Shown piece after piece: positions 1-11,198 of a stretch of 64,000 bases of DNA (positions are counted from its first letter, which is position 1; each line of letters starts with the position of its first letter). The stretch is taken from assembly GCA_025617745.1 (NCBI GenBank), contig CM046853.1, positions 51,167,021-51,231,020 of the forward strand. The letters are read 5' to 3'. Origin of the DNA: Heliocidaris erythrogramma (taxonomy: Eukaryota > Echinodermata > Echinoidea > Camarodonta > Echinometridae). Made by a program: the position numbers and the translations under genes. The notes beneath the pieces are model-generated. The model saw nothing but the letters and a program-made list of their open reading frames with translations, was not told the DNA's origin and did not search any database.

Positions 1-1640
1 TGACATTCAAACTGCACCTGAAGCGTTGCAATAAGTTTGTCCTTGAATAAAAATACGATTTTAATATTGAAGGATAATTGATCTTGGACGTGCAACATGC
101 TCATTTATCTCCGAGACATCACCGTCTCGACTTTAATTCGAAGTTTAAAAGTGTGTCGTCTAAAACAGGAACATTAAATTTGTAATGCATTATATCTGAA
201 AACACAGAGGCTTTAAATAGCGGGTCAACTTTCGCATTTGCATGGTTTTGAAAAAAATATATAATTATGACACCTGAGTGTTTAACTACCTTGTAGTTTA
301 TGTTTAATCGTGTCATAGAATTGCATGCCTCAACATTAATACTTAATGATTGATAGTTCCCAAAATAGATCTACAAAATCTTATAAAGCAGGATTTCTTA
401 AAGCTACTAGTGCAGACGTATGCAATAAGCTTTCACGGCACATTACACACTGCGGCACATTGCCCAATTTTCTGAACTCCTAAACACTTTCTCATTTCGC
501 CATAAGCTGCATACCCTATAGACACTCTTCCTTGTTTTCTCCCTTTCTCATCGTACATTTTGTATATTCTCTCTCACACTAGAGCAAAGTGATGGACGTG
601 TCGTGCGCTCGAGATAGAACAATGCTAATAGTATTCGTCATATTTTTCTTCTCTCTTAATCACCACAAAGCGAAAATCCATACTTGTATAATGTAACATA
701 GCCAAGACAATAGTGTGATACACAACTTTTCATGATTAATTTCATGAGTTTATCGCGGAATTTCTATCATAATGTTTGTGAAGAAACACACTTATGAATT
801 ACGTTTGTTTATAATTAATAAAATGGCTGCCGGTGATTGATAAAAGGAATTGTACGGATAAGCCTATATCTAAGCAAAGTTGTTGTATTTTCTGTACAGC
901 ATGCATGGATGTTATTATTGAAATAGCAATTCAATTACACGCCTGATTACATACATACATACATACATACATACATCACCATTGAACTCAACAAAAGTGA
1001 GATATATTCTTGCTTTGTTGTTAATTCCCTTGTTATGTTGTTTATATCTGATTGTATTCATGTATTGTTATTTACTTTTTAAAGAGATGAATTGAATATA
1101 GGATACAGAGAGGTATCGGCCACTTATGACGCATATGAATATAATATTTTGCTCGACTTGAAATCAACTACCTAATAATTCAATAGAAGAATGCGTAGAA
1201 GTTTGACTAGGTTGTTCGTGGTAAGAGGCAGCTCTCTTCTGGAAGGTGAAGTTATTGTCTGTATCTGGAATTTTATCTGCTAGGTGAAGCTAATCAACCT
1301 CACACCGCCAAAGAATACATCACGTCTTCTTCTTCTTCTCTTGTACCTGCATGAACAGAGTATAACTCCTCGTCCATGGCGTGAGAGCCTACTCGTTCAC
1401 GCATCCCTTGGCAGATCATGAGAGCGACGGATGTATCTTTGTCTTTCATCTCGACCCCATGCAAGACACACCGATAATTATTTGCAATTCTGCCTGTCGT
1501 CCAAAGAGTAACATGATCACAACCAGCTCATAAACACAAATGAGGAGTGTGGAAGATTCGGGGGAAGAAAAAAAATAAGTGGGTTAATTTTCATGAGAGT
1601 CAAAGGGGTGAGGGGGAGCCATGATTTCATATATTTTTCA
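1..1640. other. AT-rich non-coding DNA
   Basis: No exon, RNA gene or named repeat seen apart from the (ATAC)n run at 949-976. Confidence 0.5.
949..976 (+). repeat. (ATAC)n microsatellite
   Basis: About seven perfect tetranucleotide units. Confidence 0.95.
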
Positions 1641-2240
1641 ATATCATATTCTCTTTTTTTCATTTCCAACAAAATACAAATACAAAATACAATTATCATA
1701 TAAACAATAAATAAAATGCACAATTCATACAAAACATTACATTTTAAAATAAAGATAGCTCAGTACCAAAAAAAAAGCCCTTTGAACAGAAAATTAAGTG
1801 GAATAATTGCGTATATGAAACTTGATATATATTCTGTGGAATTTGAGAGGTCGACTAAAAAGCAGAGCTTGTAAATTGTGGAACCTGGAATAATAATAAC
1901 TGAGAAAAAATAAAGTACATAAACAAACAAGAGGAGGATAGTGGCAAACACAGACAAACACGTAATGACTGGAAACGGCGAAGTGGTACAAAATTTATGA
2001 TAATTGAAGGAACAAATTGAGCGAAGAGGAAAAAAGATGAAAAAAATGTGGGCTGCCTGTGGATTTGGAGGGAGAGAAGAGAGAGGGAGAGAGGGAGTAG
2101 GCATGAAATAGAGAGCGCACAAAATCGTTGGGGAATTCAAGAATACAATGATAAAAGCATTGAGGGGAAAAAGAGGCAAGTGATGATGATTTTTTTTTAG
2201 AAATGAACAGGAGAACACAAAAGTACAAAAGCAGAAATGA

Positions 2241-2255
2241 GGGGGGGGGGGGGGG
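2241..2255 (+). repeat. Poly-G tract (15 G)
   Basis: An uninterrupted G run just beyond the stop codon of the LINE fragment, so a C run in the sense of that element's 3' UTR. It is one of twelve G runs of 13 or more on this strand. Confidence 0.95.
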
Positions 2256-2275
2256 TGTTACACCACAATAAATCG

Positions 2276-3110
2276 TTAATTTTTCATAATTGCGATAACA
2301 AATCTTAATTTTCTTTCAAAAGCATTAAGTGAAGGGGTGTTTTTCTTTTTGCTGAGCATTCCAAAATGTAGTGCCTTCAGAAATAAACGTATTTTGTGCG
2401 GAAAACGTTCTCAAAAGAGGTAAGTGAAATTCATCAAATTCATTCGTCTAGTAGGGTCCTTATAAACTACTTGAAGAAACATATCATGAAACACACAAGG
2501 TAGCACACCCCTATTGTATTTAAACATAAATTCAGCAAGACGAAATAAATATAATTCCTTAATCGGTATGGGAGCGTATGGGGGATTACACCAAATACGA
2601 GTAACTTTTTTTTGTGCAATAGTAAAACCCTTTCTAACAATGTTTGATGTGTATTGCCCCAAACCAAAAGACCGTCATTCAAATATGGTAAAATCAATGA
2701 TGAATAAAGCATAAATAACGGTGCCTGCGGTAGTGTAATTTTAGTCTATCAATAATACCGGTATTTGCGCGAAATAATTTAGCAAATATTTTCAGTGTTT
2801 AATTTCCATGCCAAGTCTATTATCAACTATCACATCCATTAATTTGGTAGGAGAGACCTGTTTCAAAGAGGAATCCAAAACAAAATCAGTGTGCAACGAT
2901 CGAGAATAAAGAGTTACTAAATAGCATGGAATTCGTTTTCTGAAGAATAAGTGACAATTTATTTGTTCTTATATCCACTGTAATAATATATTCAATAACT
3001 CAGCATTTATTCTATCAACCAGAACATTTGGAGCATTGGGTGAAAAGAATAAATTGGTGTCATCGTCAAATAAGATAACGAGAGGGAGGTAGATCATTTA
3101 CCAAAGTCAT
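2276..3110 (-). pseudogene. LINE reverse transcriptase C-terminal fragment (broken)
   Basis: This is the coding part of the LINE above. The best segments are the RT active-site block near 3040-3080, the SLILPYL and VWGN block (about 2640-2712) in one frame, and the following FKYNRGVLPCVFHDMF block (about 2470-2560) in another. The block order matches typical CR1-like elements. It has no intact frame longer than about 80 codons. Confidence 0.7.
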
Positions 3111-3150
3111 TTATGTAAAGAAAGACATGATTATTCATGCCTGTGCGTAA

Positions 3151-4899
3151 TATTCGATAATGTTCTTATCCATCACCAGGCTTAGTTCAGAGGGCAAAGG
3201 TCATCTCCCCAAAACGAATAAGTTATCATAAAATCTAGCTTATTTTGCATATCCCAGGTCTTCATTTACAAAATAGTCGATCACCAACTTTAAATGTATG
3301 GTAAAAAACGGATGAAACAAAGGTCATTTCGAACGATTGCCCGTGACCATGAATAGTCTATTTTTTTAATTAAGAAGAAAAAGCCGGGAGAAATTTCCCT
3401 CCGCCTACCCGTTGGTCCCCAAAGATTGACGTTTAGAACAATACTAAACGCCTTTTTATACCCTACACGAATAAGCATCATCTTCTTGAACTGTCTTTCT
3501 TGGTGGAAATCGTCAAGAAGAAAGTGAGCGAAAATGGTCATGATGGTGGCCGTGTCATAAGCTGACTTCTATTATGTATGCGCTCCCATGAAACGCTTGT
3601 CCCATGCCCGATACAAACCCCCAAGGCTTTGAGAGCTGAATCTCTGCCACGACCAGACCATCATGCCAGGGCTTTCTCTTCTACAACCACGCACTGAATG
3701 CGCAGACGATTTGAATTTCAATAGCAATTCAGTGTGTGAACGGAATTGTGCAGCCAAAAAAAAAAAAAAAAAAAAAAAAAAATCAACCTTTCCATTCAAA
3801 TTTCATTTTCAGTTCTTCATTTAATTTCTCGGCTGCGGGTTTTGAATTATTTGGCTCGTATCCCATTAAACTGCGAATAATTGTTTCAAATATAGGTTTT
3901 TACTTGTGGGGAAAGCTGAGGCATGGTACGTGAATATAACAAAGATTTAGATGTATGTGTGTCGTTGCTTATAAATTACACGGGGCTGAAAACATGGTTT
4001 TATGCCATTGTAGCTAATTACCGGGGGGGGGGGGGATACCCAGTAACTAAACATATAGTATTATTTTTTTGTGCTTCTAGCGCATTTTGGAAGGTTTTCT
4101 TTCCAGATACATGCATTCTACCCAATGCCAATATCCCTTCAACATATCCATCTGTCTCTCTCTCTCTCTCTCTCTGATATTACAACAAAACTTATAAAGC
4201 TTGCCCATTGTGTAAGGAATATATAACTTTTATCTATTAAGCAAGGATAACAAGCACCGCGACAAGTAATGATGTGGAGGAGAAGTCCAACTTGGAGAGT
4301 GATTAGAGAGAAAAGGAAGCTACCCTGTGGAATTAATGAGTGTCCAGCGCGCGTTTAAAGAAGCCAGCCACCTGATGCTACTTAATCACACCTATATGGT
4401 ATACATCAACAGAGAGTATCATTTTACAAAACATACAAGATGTGCGTTCAGACACAATGGGCATAATAGCATGAATTGAATTTTATTAAACATCATTGAT
4501 TTACATCAATATTCTGTTCATAAACATGTAGTATCATCATACATATATTTATAACAAAAATATAGACTCAAATATTTGGAGTGTAGAATAGCAGTATAAA
4601 ACATATGTCAAATGGAAGGTAAGTACAAAAATAATACAATGAAAAATATTATATTCATAAACAAATCATGAACTTTTGCAATAGTGCAGTCAAAATCTGT
4701 AGAAAAAAGGCTGCCACTATATCTTTTTTTTCGTGTATTAGGCTTACCAAGCGTTCCAGAAATTATTAAGAATTTCAACACCTTCTTTGATGTCAGTCCA
4801 CATTGTAAGCCAAGGCTTTCTGCCCCATTCCTATAAACCTATGTAGGCATATCGTTTGATTGTAACTTTGCCATTATTTATCGAATTGTTATAATTTGT
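3151..4899. other. Non-coding DNA with simple repeats
   Basis: Contains a poly-A run of 28 or so (about 3755-3782), a 13-G run at 4023-4035 and a (CT)n run near 4154-4176. No gene recognised. The short frames around the A and CT runs have no family resemblance. Confidence 0.5.
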
Positions 4900-5158
4900 T
4901 TGACCAAAGTTCTATTATGTAACTAAAGCCCCGTCTCTCTCCGGGGCATGCATCATACATGTTAGGTCAATAATAATCTGTTTTTGTAAGTCATCTTTTG
5001 TACTCTTCTCAATACCTTTATCTTTGTATTATTAGTTTGATATATACAAATTTATTACATTCTTTTATGTTTAATCATTGAATCCATATGTATCTTGTAT
5101 GCTTATATTGCAACTGAAAAAACCCAAATCAAATAAAAAATCAAATCAAATCGATTAC
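4900..5158 (+). mobile_element. Probable LINE 3' end with AAATC tail
   Basis: An AT-rich tract contains a small stem-loop (GCCCCG, seven-base loop region, CGGGGC, near 4928-4948) and ends in a degenerate AAATC array at about 5127-5153. The terminal segment (CAACTGAA before the AAATC units) resembles the sequence before the CAAAT array at 32.7 kb, so the two are probably ends of the same LINE family. No coding part was recognised. Confidence 0.4.
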
Positions 5159-5418
5159 AATCTTGACTAGTTCTGTAAGAAATCAGATGGTATCTGATAT
5201 AAGAATGGAATGCGTGTAAGCGATTCATGTTCTGATTTGACAGACTGTCCCTTATAAAATGCTCTTGCACAGGTAGAATTGAATTAAACGTTATGCCACT
5301 TCTCGATCCCCTGTTAATTTCCTTTCTTTCTTTTTATGCAACAAAATATAGAGATATGTATATATACATGGTCATCAAATGGACAATGTTTTTATACCAT
5401 AGAAAGTGAAGGGGTGCT

Positions 5419-5524
5419 ACTATTGCTACACTATTACTACTATATTATTTCTACTGCTACTTACTATACTGCAACTACTACTACAACGACAACAACTACT
5501 ACTTCTACTACTACTACAACAACT

Positions 5525-5569
<45 letters not shown>

Positions 5570-5575
5570 ATACTG

Positions 5576-5613
<38 letters not shown>
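5419..5613 (+). repeat. TAC/CTA trinucleotide array, left of SINE
   Basis: Nearly continuous (TAC)n with some AAC and TGC variants. The long open frames across it (poly-Thr, Leu or Tyr) are artefacts of the repeat. Confidence 0.95.
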
Positions 5614-5614
<1 letters not shown>

Positions 5615-5870
5615 ATGCCCTTGAGCAAGGCATTTTATCTACATTGCTCCTCTCCACCCAGGTGTTAAATGGATACACGGTAGGATGCGAACACCATTGT
5701 GGTTGGATTAGCATGTGCGTGCTTGGAAATAGGCGACTGGCTGGAATGTGGAGAATGTGCACTGTAATGTGCATAATTGCAACTGAATCCAGTGACTGGG
5801 ATAATAATGCTGTAAGCGCTTTGGTCGATTACATTGTAACTGGTAAGGCGCTACATAAGAAACAGCTATT
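5614..5870 (+). mobile_element. SINE body (same family as 58.6 kb), embedded in TAC arrays
   Basis: Shares with the complete copy at 58.6 kb, in the same order, CTCTCCACCCAGGTGTTAAA, GGTAGGATG, TGGAGAATGTGCA, AATCCAGTGACTGGG, AGCGCTTTGG and AAGGCGCTACATAA, then a trinucleotide tail. The tRNA-derived head is missing or replaced; the left edge reads TGCCCTTGAGCAAGG. It lies on the + strand with its tail merging into the TAC array on the right. Confidence 0.75.
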
Positions 5871-6007
5871 ATTACTACTACTACTACTACTACTACTGCT
5901 GCTGCTGCTACTATTATACTACTACTACTACTATTGTTATACTACTATGGTTACTACTACTACTACTACTACTGCTACAACAACTACTACTACTACTACT
6001 GCTGCTA

Positions 6008-6042
<35 letters not shown>

Positions 6043-6057
6043 TTACTACTACTAAAA
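5871..6057 (+). repeat. TAC trinucleotide array, right of SINE (expanded SINE tail)
   Basis: (CTA)n with TGC and ATT variants, continuous with the SINE 3' tail. Confidence 0.95.
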
Positions 6058-6511
6058 CACACGTTTGAAATAGTAGCCCTAGGAACATTATGTTAAAACT
6101 TTGAGCTTCCGCCTATTGTATATATTGCTTGCAGCTTTTCCAAAGCTAAATCTTCCATTAATATTTGCATAACAACTGCAACATTATCTCGCTAGATGCA
6201 TCCAATTATGCATGTCGGAATGCATGGAAATACAGTCGAAATATCGTGTCTAAACTTCCATTTCTATATTACATTGATGACATGAGGCTTAGGGAGATTC
6301 CGCATCTCGGATTTACCTTGAAAGCAAATAACTAATTTCAGCGTGGGTAATGGAAACAGCTACACAATGGAGGTGGGCTGACATTTGCAAATACATAAGC
6401 GGATATAACGACAATGCCAATAATTCGATCCTCGAAGTTTTTGCAAAATATAGAAAGATTTATTACCGATAAAACTTATCATGGCTTGCATTATGCACTG
6501 TGTCGAGAACG

Positions 6512-6541
6512 TTGAGAGAGAGAGAGAGAGAGAGAGAGAAA
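6512..6541 (+). repeat. (GA)n microsatellite
   Basis: Perfect GA dinucleotide run; similar runs lie at 7468-7504 and 13768-13798. Confidence 0.95.
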
Positions 6542-7468
6542 GTGAACAAATTTACATATATCACTGAAGAAGTTTATAAAATGAATATTAAAAGCCGTGG
6601 AAAGATCTACAGAAGGATGATAATTGGTAAAGGAAAGGAGGATAATAATCACAAAGCTGCAATTGGAATTGCAATGATCTGATTTGATTTTACACACGGA
6701 TCCCCGTTATATACTCACTTAACTGTCAGAAGAGCAGGGTAGCTTGATGTTAAACATTTTAATGTGCATAATATGCTTTTACGGTTGTAAGAGAATCTTA
6801 CGGCTAGTAAGGGCATCTTGTAAAAATCTTTTGTGAATGCAAAATCAACAGTGTAAAGTTTGCTCTGTTTAACTAACGTTATTTCCCCCTCAGTGGCTTG
6901 ATTAACGCAGATAATGGCGCACTCAAAATGACGCCTCTTGTTCAGCGGGTTTCATCTTCCGAAGATTGTTCACATGGATCACAATTGATATAACAGTACA
7001 GATTATATTTGGCTTGCACTGTTGCTTTCTCTGCGACTTAGATTACAATATTCTTCGCCAACTTCCAATGAGTCTTGATGGAAAAAAAGTCCCGCCGAAG
7101 ATTTCTCTGTTCTAAATATTTCTGCTCGTGATGCCCTATATTTCATATTATGAAGTTGTCGTGAGACAGAAACACTTATGGTTTTTGAAAGGATCCAGTT
7201 ATGAACAATCTCAGACCAATTGAAACGAGAGTGGGTGACTTTCGACTTTCAGTAATGGATAGGTCAGATGGTTTTCTGTTCCAATGGATTTCATTTGCAC
7301 ATATGAAAGCCGATTCGCGCGGGGGAGGGGAGATGTGGGCCTTATTTTCTTCTCCTTTACAAAAAAAATTGAATTCTTTTTGTGTATTTTGTAACCAGTT
7401 TGAAAATTAAATAAGAATAAGAGTACGGGGATAAAGAGAAATGTTAATATCATAAGTTATGTAGAGAG

Positions 7469-7511
<43 letters not shown>

Positions 7512-7879
7512 ATATGAGCAAGATAGAGGATATAATATGAAGATGAAGGGCAGGACGTTGTTCCACGGCGAGTAACTTATTTAAACATTATACAAAATAT
7601 TATCTAAAGATAATGACCCCTATCTACACATGCACTAACCGATCATATTTCTATGTTTGGGATATTAACAGTGAACTTAGAATTCAACTGGAAGGAGTCC
7701 TATAGAACGTAGCTTTCGCCGTTTCCTGATTATTAAAACGGGATCGGGAAAACTCAAGTGGGTTTATTTCCTCGGTATATATTCAGAATGCATCACATGA
7801 CATGTGTAAAAGACAAAACCGCATGAAGTGGAAAATCGTTTTTAGATTGGGTTTCCTCTCCGTTACCACACAGCTCGCC

Positions 7880-7955
7880 TAATGGGGGTTGATGGCGGGG
7901 TAGCAGGAGTTGACGGAGGGCCAGGAGGGGTTGATGGAACGGTAGGAGGGGTTAA
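7880..7955 (+). repeat. Short imperfect GGGGTTGATGG-type minisatellite
   Basis: About three degenerate units of roughly 25 bases (GGGGTTGATGG, GGAGTTGACGG, GGGGTTGATGG, GGGGTTAATGA). The Pro/Ser/Thr-rich minus-strand frames come from it and are not a gene. Confidence 0.6.
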
Positions 7956-8006
7956 TGATCTTTGGAAGATGTAAATGAAGAGAGGATTTGTTTCTCCCTC
8001 TCTGCC

Positions 8007-8195
8007 ACTGGCGTAGCCAGACTTGTTGAAAAGAGGGGGAGGGAGCACAGAAGGGGGGGGGGGGGTGACACATAAAACCACAGAGTCACATAAAGTTACA
8101 CCAGACCCCTTAATTCCGTGGATGACCCTTCTTTTTTAGCTTGTGAATAGGGAGGAACGTGGCCCCCTTGTGCCCCTCGGGCTACTCCTATGCGC
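8007..8195. mobile_element. Possible hAT-like MITE fragment (ACTGGCGTAGCCAG end)
   Basis: Starts with CACTGGCGTAGCCAG followed by a G-rich tract, a terminus I associate with short hAT-type elements in many animals. The other end (GGGCTACTCCTATGC) is only loosely complementary and no target duplication was confirmed. Confidence 0.35.
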
Positions 8196-8756
8196 TCTGC
8201 ACATGCAAGGAAGACGCAGAATGTCATCTGCTATTGCCGCATGCTTGTCAAGTTGAGGCCGTGAATGATTGTGGCTTGGCATAGCAGTTGTAGTAACAAA
8301 ACGGTCAGTTTGATTATTATCCGTGTTGTTTCTAAAGGGAGGCTACCGATGAAGGGATTGATGTTGCGTGTTCATTGTCTAAAGTCTATGAAAAACCCTA
8401 CTCTTCAAGATGATCTTATATCTTTTGTGCATCACCGAGTATAAACTGAAACATCATCGCCTTGTAGACGAAAGTTTTACCACTTGAAAGACTCACTCCA
8501 ACATTTTAAAAGAATTTTACCCACATGATATAGACGTATAAACGATAATAAATGTGGTGCAAATCGTTTGGTTACTACTTCATTGCTCTTAATATCAGAG
8601 GGATATTCTATTGCTTCCCCTCACATACTTCTCCTGCAACTCTATCTAACCCTATGCCCTTATCCCGATAGTATTTGGCAGCACCATGTCGCGGGCAGTT
8701 ACTCATGAATCATCTGATCGTATGAATGAAAGTAAGCTTCTACATTTTCATTTTTC

Positions 8757-8912
8757 CAGGGGCGGGTCCAGGATTTTGTATTAAAATTAAGGGGGGAGGG
8801 GGTTGTCCTATGTTTTTCAAAAAGTCGAACAAGAAAGATTATCGAGCATAAGAAGGCGGGGGCTTTCCAAGTTCCAGAAGTCTCTTACAGGAAAATAAAA
8901 AAGGGGCCCCTG
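8757..8912. mobile_element. Possible hAT-like MITE fragment (CAGGGGCGGGTCCAGG end)
   Basis: Left end CAGGGGCGGGTCCAGG resembles hAT-like short element termini; a CCCCTG lies 156 bases on. The eight bases outside each end do not match, so the limits are doubtful. Confidence 0.35.
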
Positions 8913-10940
8913 TGACCCTTGACCCCCTACTTTCAACGTATGATTTACGAGGCATCGCCTTATGTGCTACATGAAAGAGCAGCTGGACTGGTGAGAAGCT
9001 CTGTCAATAAACGGTATGTTGGAAGACGGTATCATAAGGGTTCCTTCTGGGTACATGTAAGGTGTGACCGTGAAGCTTGGTTTGTAGCTTCTTGGTGTGA
9101 CCGAACCATGTTGCCAAAATGATGTTTATACCTAAATATAGATCTTGGATCTTCATAGATGTTCAAAGTTGACAGTGCGTTGGAAGTTTCCGTCGTTGCT
9201 TAAAACTTGACATTGCAAAAAAAAAAAAAAAAACGCAACGTATTCGAGTGGCGTCCACTACCAGCATACCACAACGAATGGTAGCGTTGATATTCTCCAA
9301 TTACGATGTGTTTATATAAGCGCATATATATGCCCTTGAAAAAATATTTCCCTTCCTTGCCGCGCCTTTAAGGATGAACGAAATGAAAATTGACTTGAAG
9401 GTTGATGTCAGGCATGGACTGTCTACAATAAGAATGCCATTGTATCTAAGTGCATACTGGTTAACGTTATGTACACTTCTAAGCGCATCGTACAGTCTGT
9501 TAATTATGCATAAATTTCAACTGCAAACCTTTAACGATAAAGGATTGATGACTTTATTTGTTTTCAATCATCATTTAGATCATCATGTTGCTTTAAATCT
9601 CAAATGTCGGGGCACACAAATGCACACAAGTAGAATCGTCATGTCATATGTAATATCAATGTTACTGGTACGCCTCTATGAGAACGAGACGGCAATCATG
9701 ACAATAATTGTCTGGTCGGTAAGAGGAATCTAACGAGACAAGGGTAGATAACTTATCAGGTTAAATAATTAACGAGGAGACGGCTCTGATATGCCGGTCC
9801 TCTTACAATGGCGTGGAACGATTTGACTTGTGTACAAAGGGGGGAAAGTCCTGTGATGTTGTACCAAACAGTTAAATATCTTAAAAGTTATATACATTAC
9901 GCCTATTGTGAATCAAGTGAGACATCAGGAGCCTTATATTCAACATGACTGTAGTGAATAGGCGATATAATGTTAGGTATTTCATACGGTTGACGCAGAA
10001 ATGCCGCAAAGTTCACTTGCCGAAATGCAAATTTTACAGTGTGTAAAAATAAATATTGATTCGAAGAATATCCATTCAAACTCTAAAAATGACAAGAATA
10101 TCCTGACACTTCTGTCACTTTCTCCCTTTAACATGCACTTAGCCTACTGGAGCGAAATGTCATGCCCATGCTTTTCGCTCACCCCAAAAGAATTAGCATG
10201 CGTGTGTAAACGCATTATGACAGCTTATTCTCTGTCATTTCATGTGCCTGGCCGCACCGTAGAACGCAGTTTGGCCAAATGTTAAAGTTTTTATTTTTCT
10301 AGTTGTTAGCGAATCAATAAATCAATACCAATTTCACATACACGCCTCACGGAGCGACGGAGGCCTTTTTAATAAATCGTGATAGATTCATTAAAGACGG
10401 ACAAGCTGTTATGTTTTGGGGGCCACTCCAACACCAGTTCCAATCATTCCAGGGTTAGTAATGAATAAAATGAATTTTTAGGGATGAGTCTCTGCGTTCT
10501 ACCAGACACCCTTGTATTGTTCGCGCAGTGCAGTGTGAATTACCTGGGCAAACAGGAGTGCAACAGAGCCAAGGATTGAAGACACTCACCCTTTCTGATT
10601 GCAAGCAAAGCAAATGGTGTACACACATGGTTGGGTATCTTCATGGCTCTCTTCCAGAATCAGTCGTGTCAACATAACGGATTAAATGTAATTACCCTGA
10701 GGCAATATTAAAAGAAGAAGAAAAAAAAAATACCGTTCAATCCGTTAAGAGGATGAAATCAAAAGGTGTTTGGGTTTATGAAATTTCTCCGGAGAAAGTA
10801 CAAATAATTTGCTGATGCCTCAGGTAATGGAATTCGCAATGTATTTGGTTCGTGATGGTGCTCATTCCACCACGTCCTCGCGATCTCCTTCTTACGTTTG
10901 AATCTTACTGCATGTTTCCATTAAGCTTGTGAACAGACCA
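8913..10940. other. Non-coding DNA
   Basis: Includes a 119-codon open frame at 9374-9733 (+) and a 94-codon one at 10001-10285 (+). Neither shows a domain, signal peptide or splice context that I can recognise. A poly-A run of 17 lies at about 9217-9233. Confidence 0.45.
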
Positions 10941-11198
10941 ACTCGGTAGCATAGCTACAGGGGGCAAGGGAGTACGTGCCCACATCCCCCCGCCCCACAA
11001 TCGCACGGCAAAGATAAAGAGAGAAGAAGAGATAAGGAGAGATAAAGAAAGGGACAGCAAAAGGAAACCAGAAAAGAGGATGATCGGACCCCCTTCCACA
11101 TCCTCCCCTTGGTCTTGGCATTTCATCCACCGAGTTAGAAAGGTGCCCTTATGATGCCAGTTCCCCCCTAATGGTTAGACCCATACTACGCCACCGGA
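10941..11198. mobile_element. Possible short inverted-terminal element
   Basis: Left end CGGTAGCATAGCTACAGGGG is roughly complementary to the right end (ACCCATACTACGCCACCGG). The inside is GA-rich. It may be a diverged relative of the 8.0-kb fragment. Confidence 0.35.

Larger units (their letters stand above)
1650..3150 (-). mobile_element. Decayed LINE, 3' half (CR1/L2/Jockey-like), reverse transcriptase end plus 3' UTR
   Basis: Reading the minus strand from about 3150 down, pieces in different frames match the end of a non-LTR reverse transcriptase in the right order. First comes YINDFG, then the catalytic block ILFDDDTNLFFS (usual FADD changed to FDDD) near 3070. Next are INAELLNI, TKLMDVIVDNRLGM, TGIIDRLK, LYSSLILPYLNDGLLVWGNTH near 2660-2710, then FMFKYNRGVLP, and finally FERKLRF before a TAA at 2276-2278. 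At least three frame changes and internal stops separate them, so it is dead. Upstream parts (endonuclease, earlier RT motifs) are absent, the usual 5' truncation. The AT-rich tract down to about 1650 looks like its 3' UTR. The clade is not certain. Confidence 0.75.
6058..8006. other. Non-coding DNA with GA microsatellites
   Basis: Holds (GA)n at 6512-6541 and 7468-7504 and the short minisatellite at 7880. Nothing else recognised. Confidence 0.5.

Noticed and set aside
5336-6096. Two open frames of 110 and 150 codons
   Set aside because: They read through TAC arrays and a SINE; no domain.
9374-9733. 119-codon + strand frame with hydrophobic segments
   Set aside because: No recognisable family, no partner exons and composition like the flanks; reported only as unexplained.
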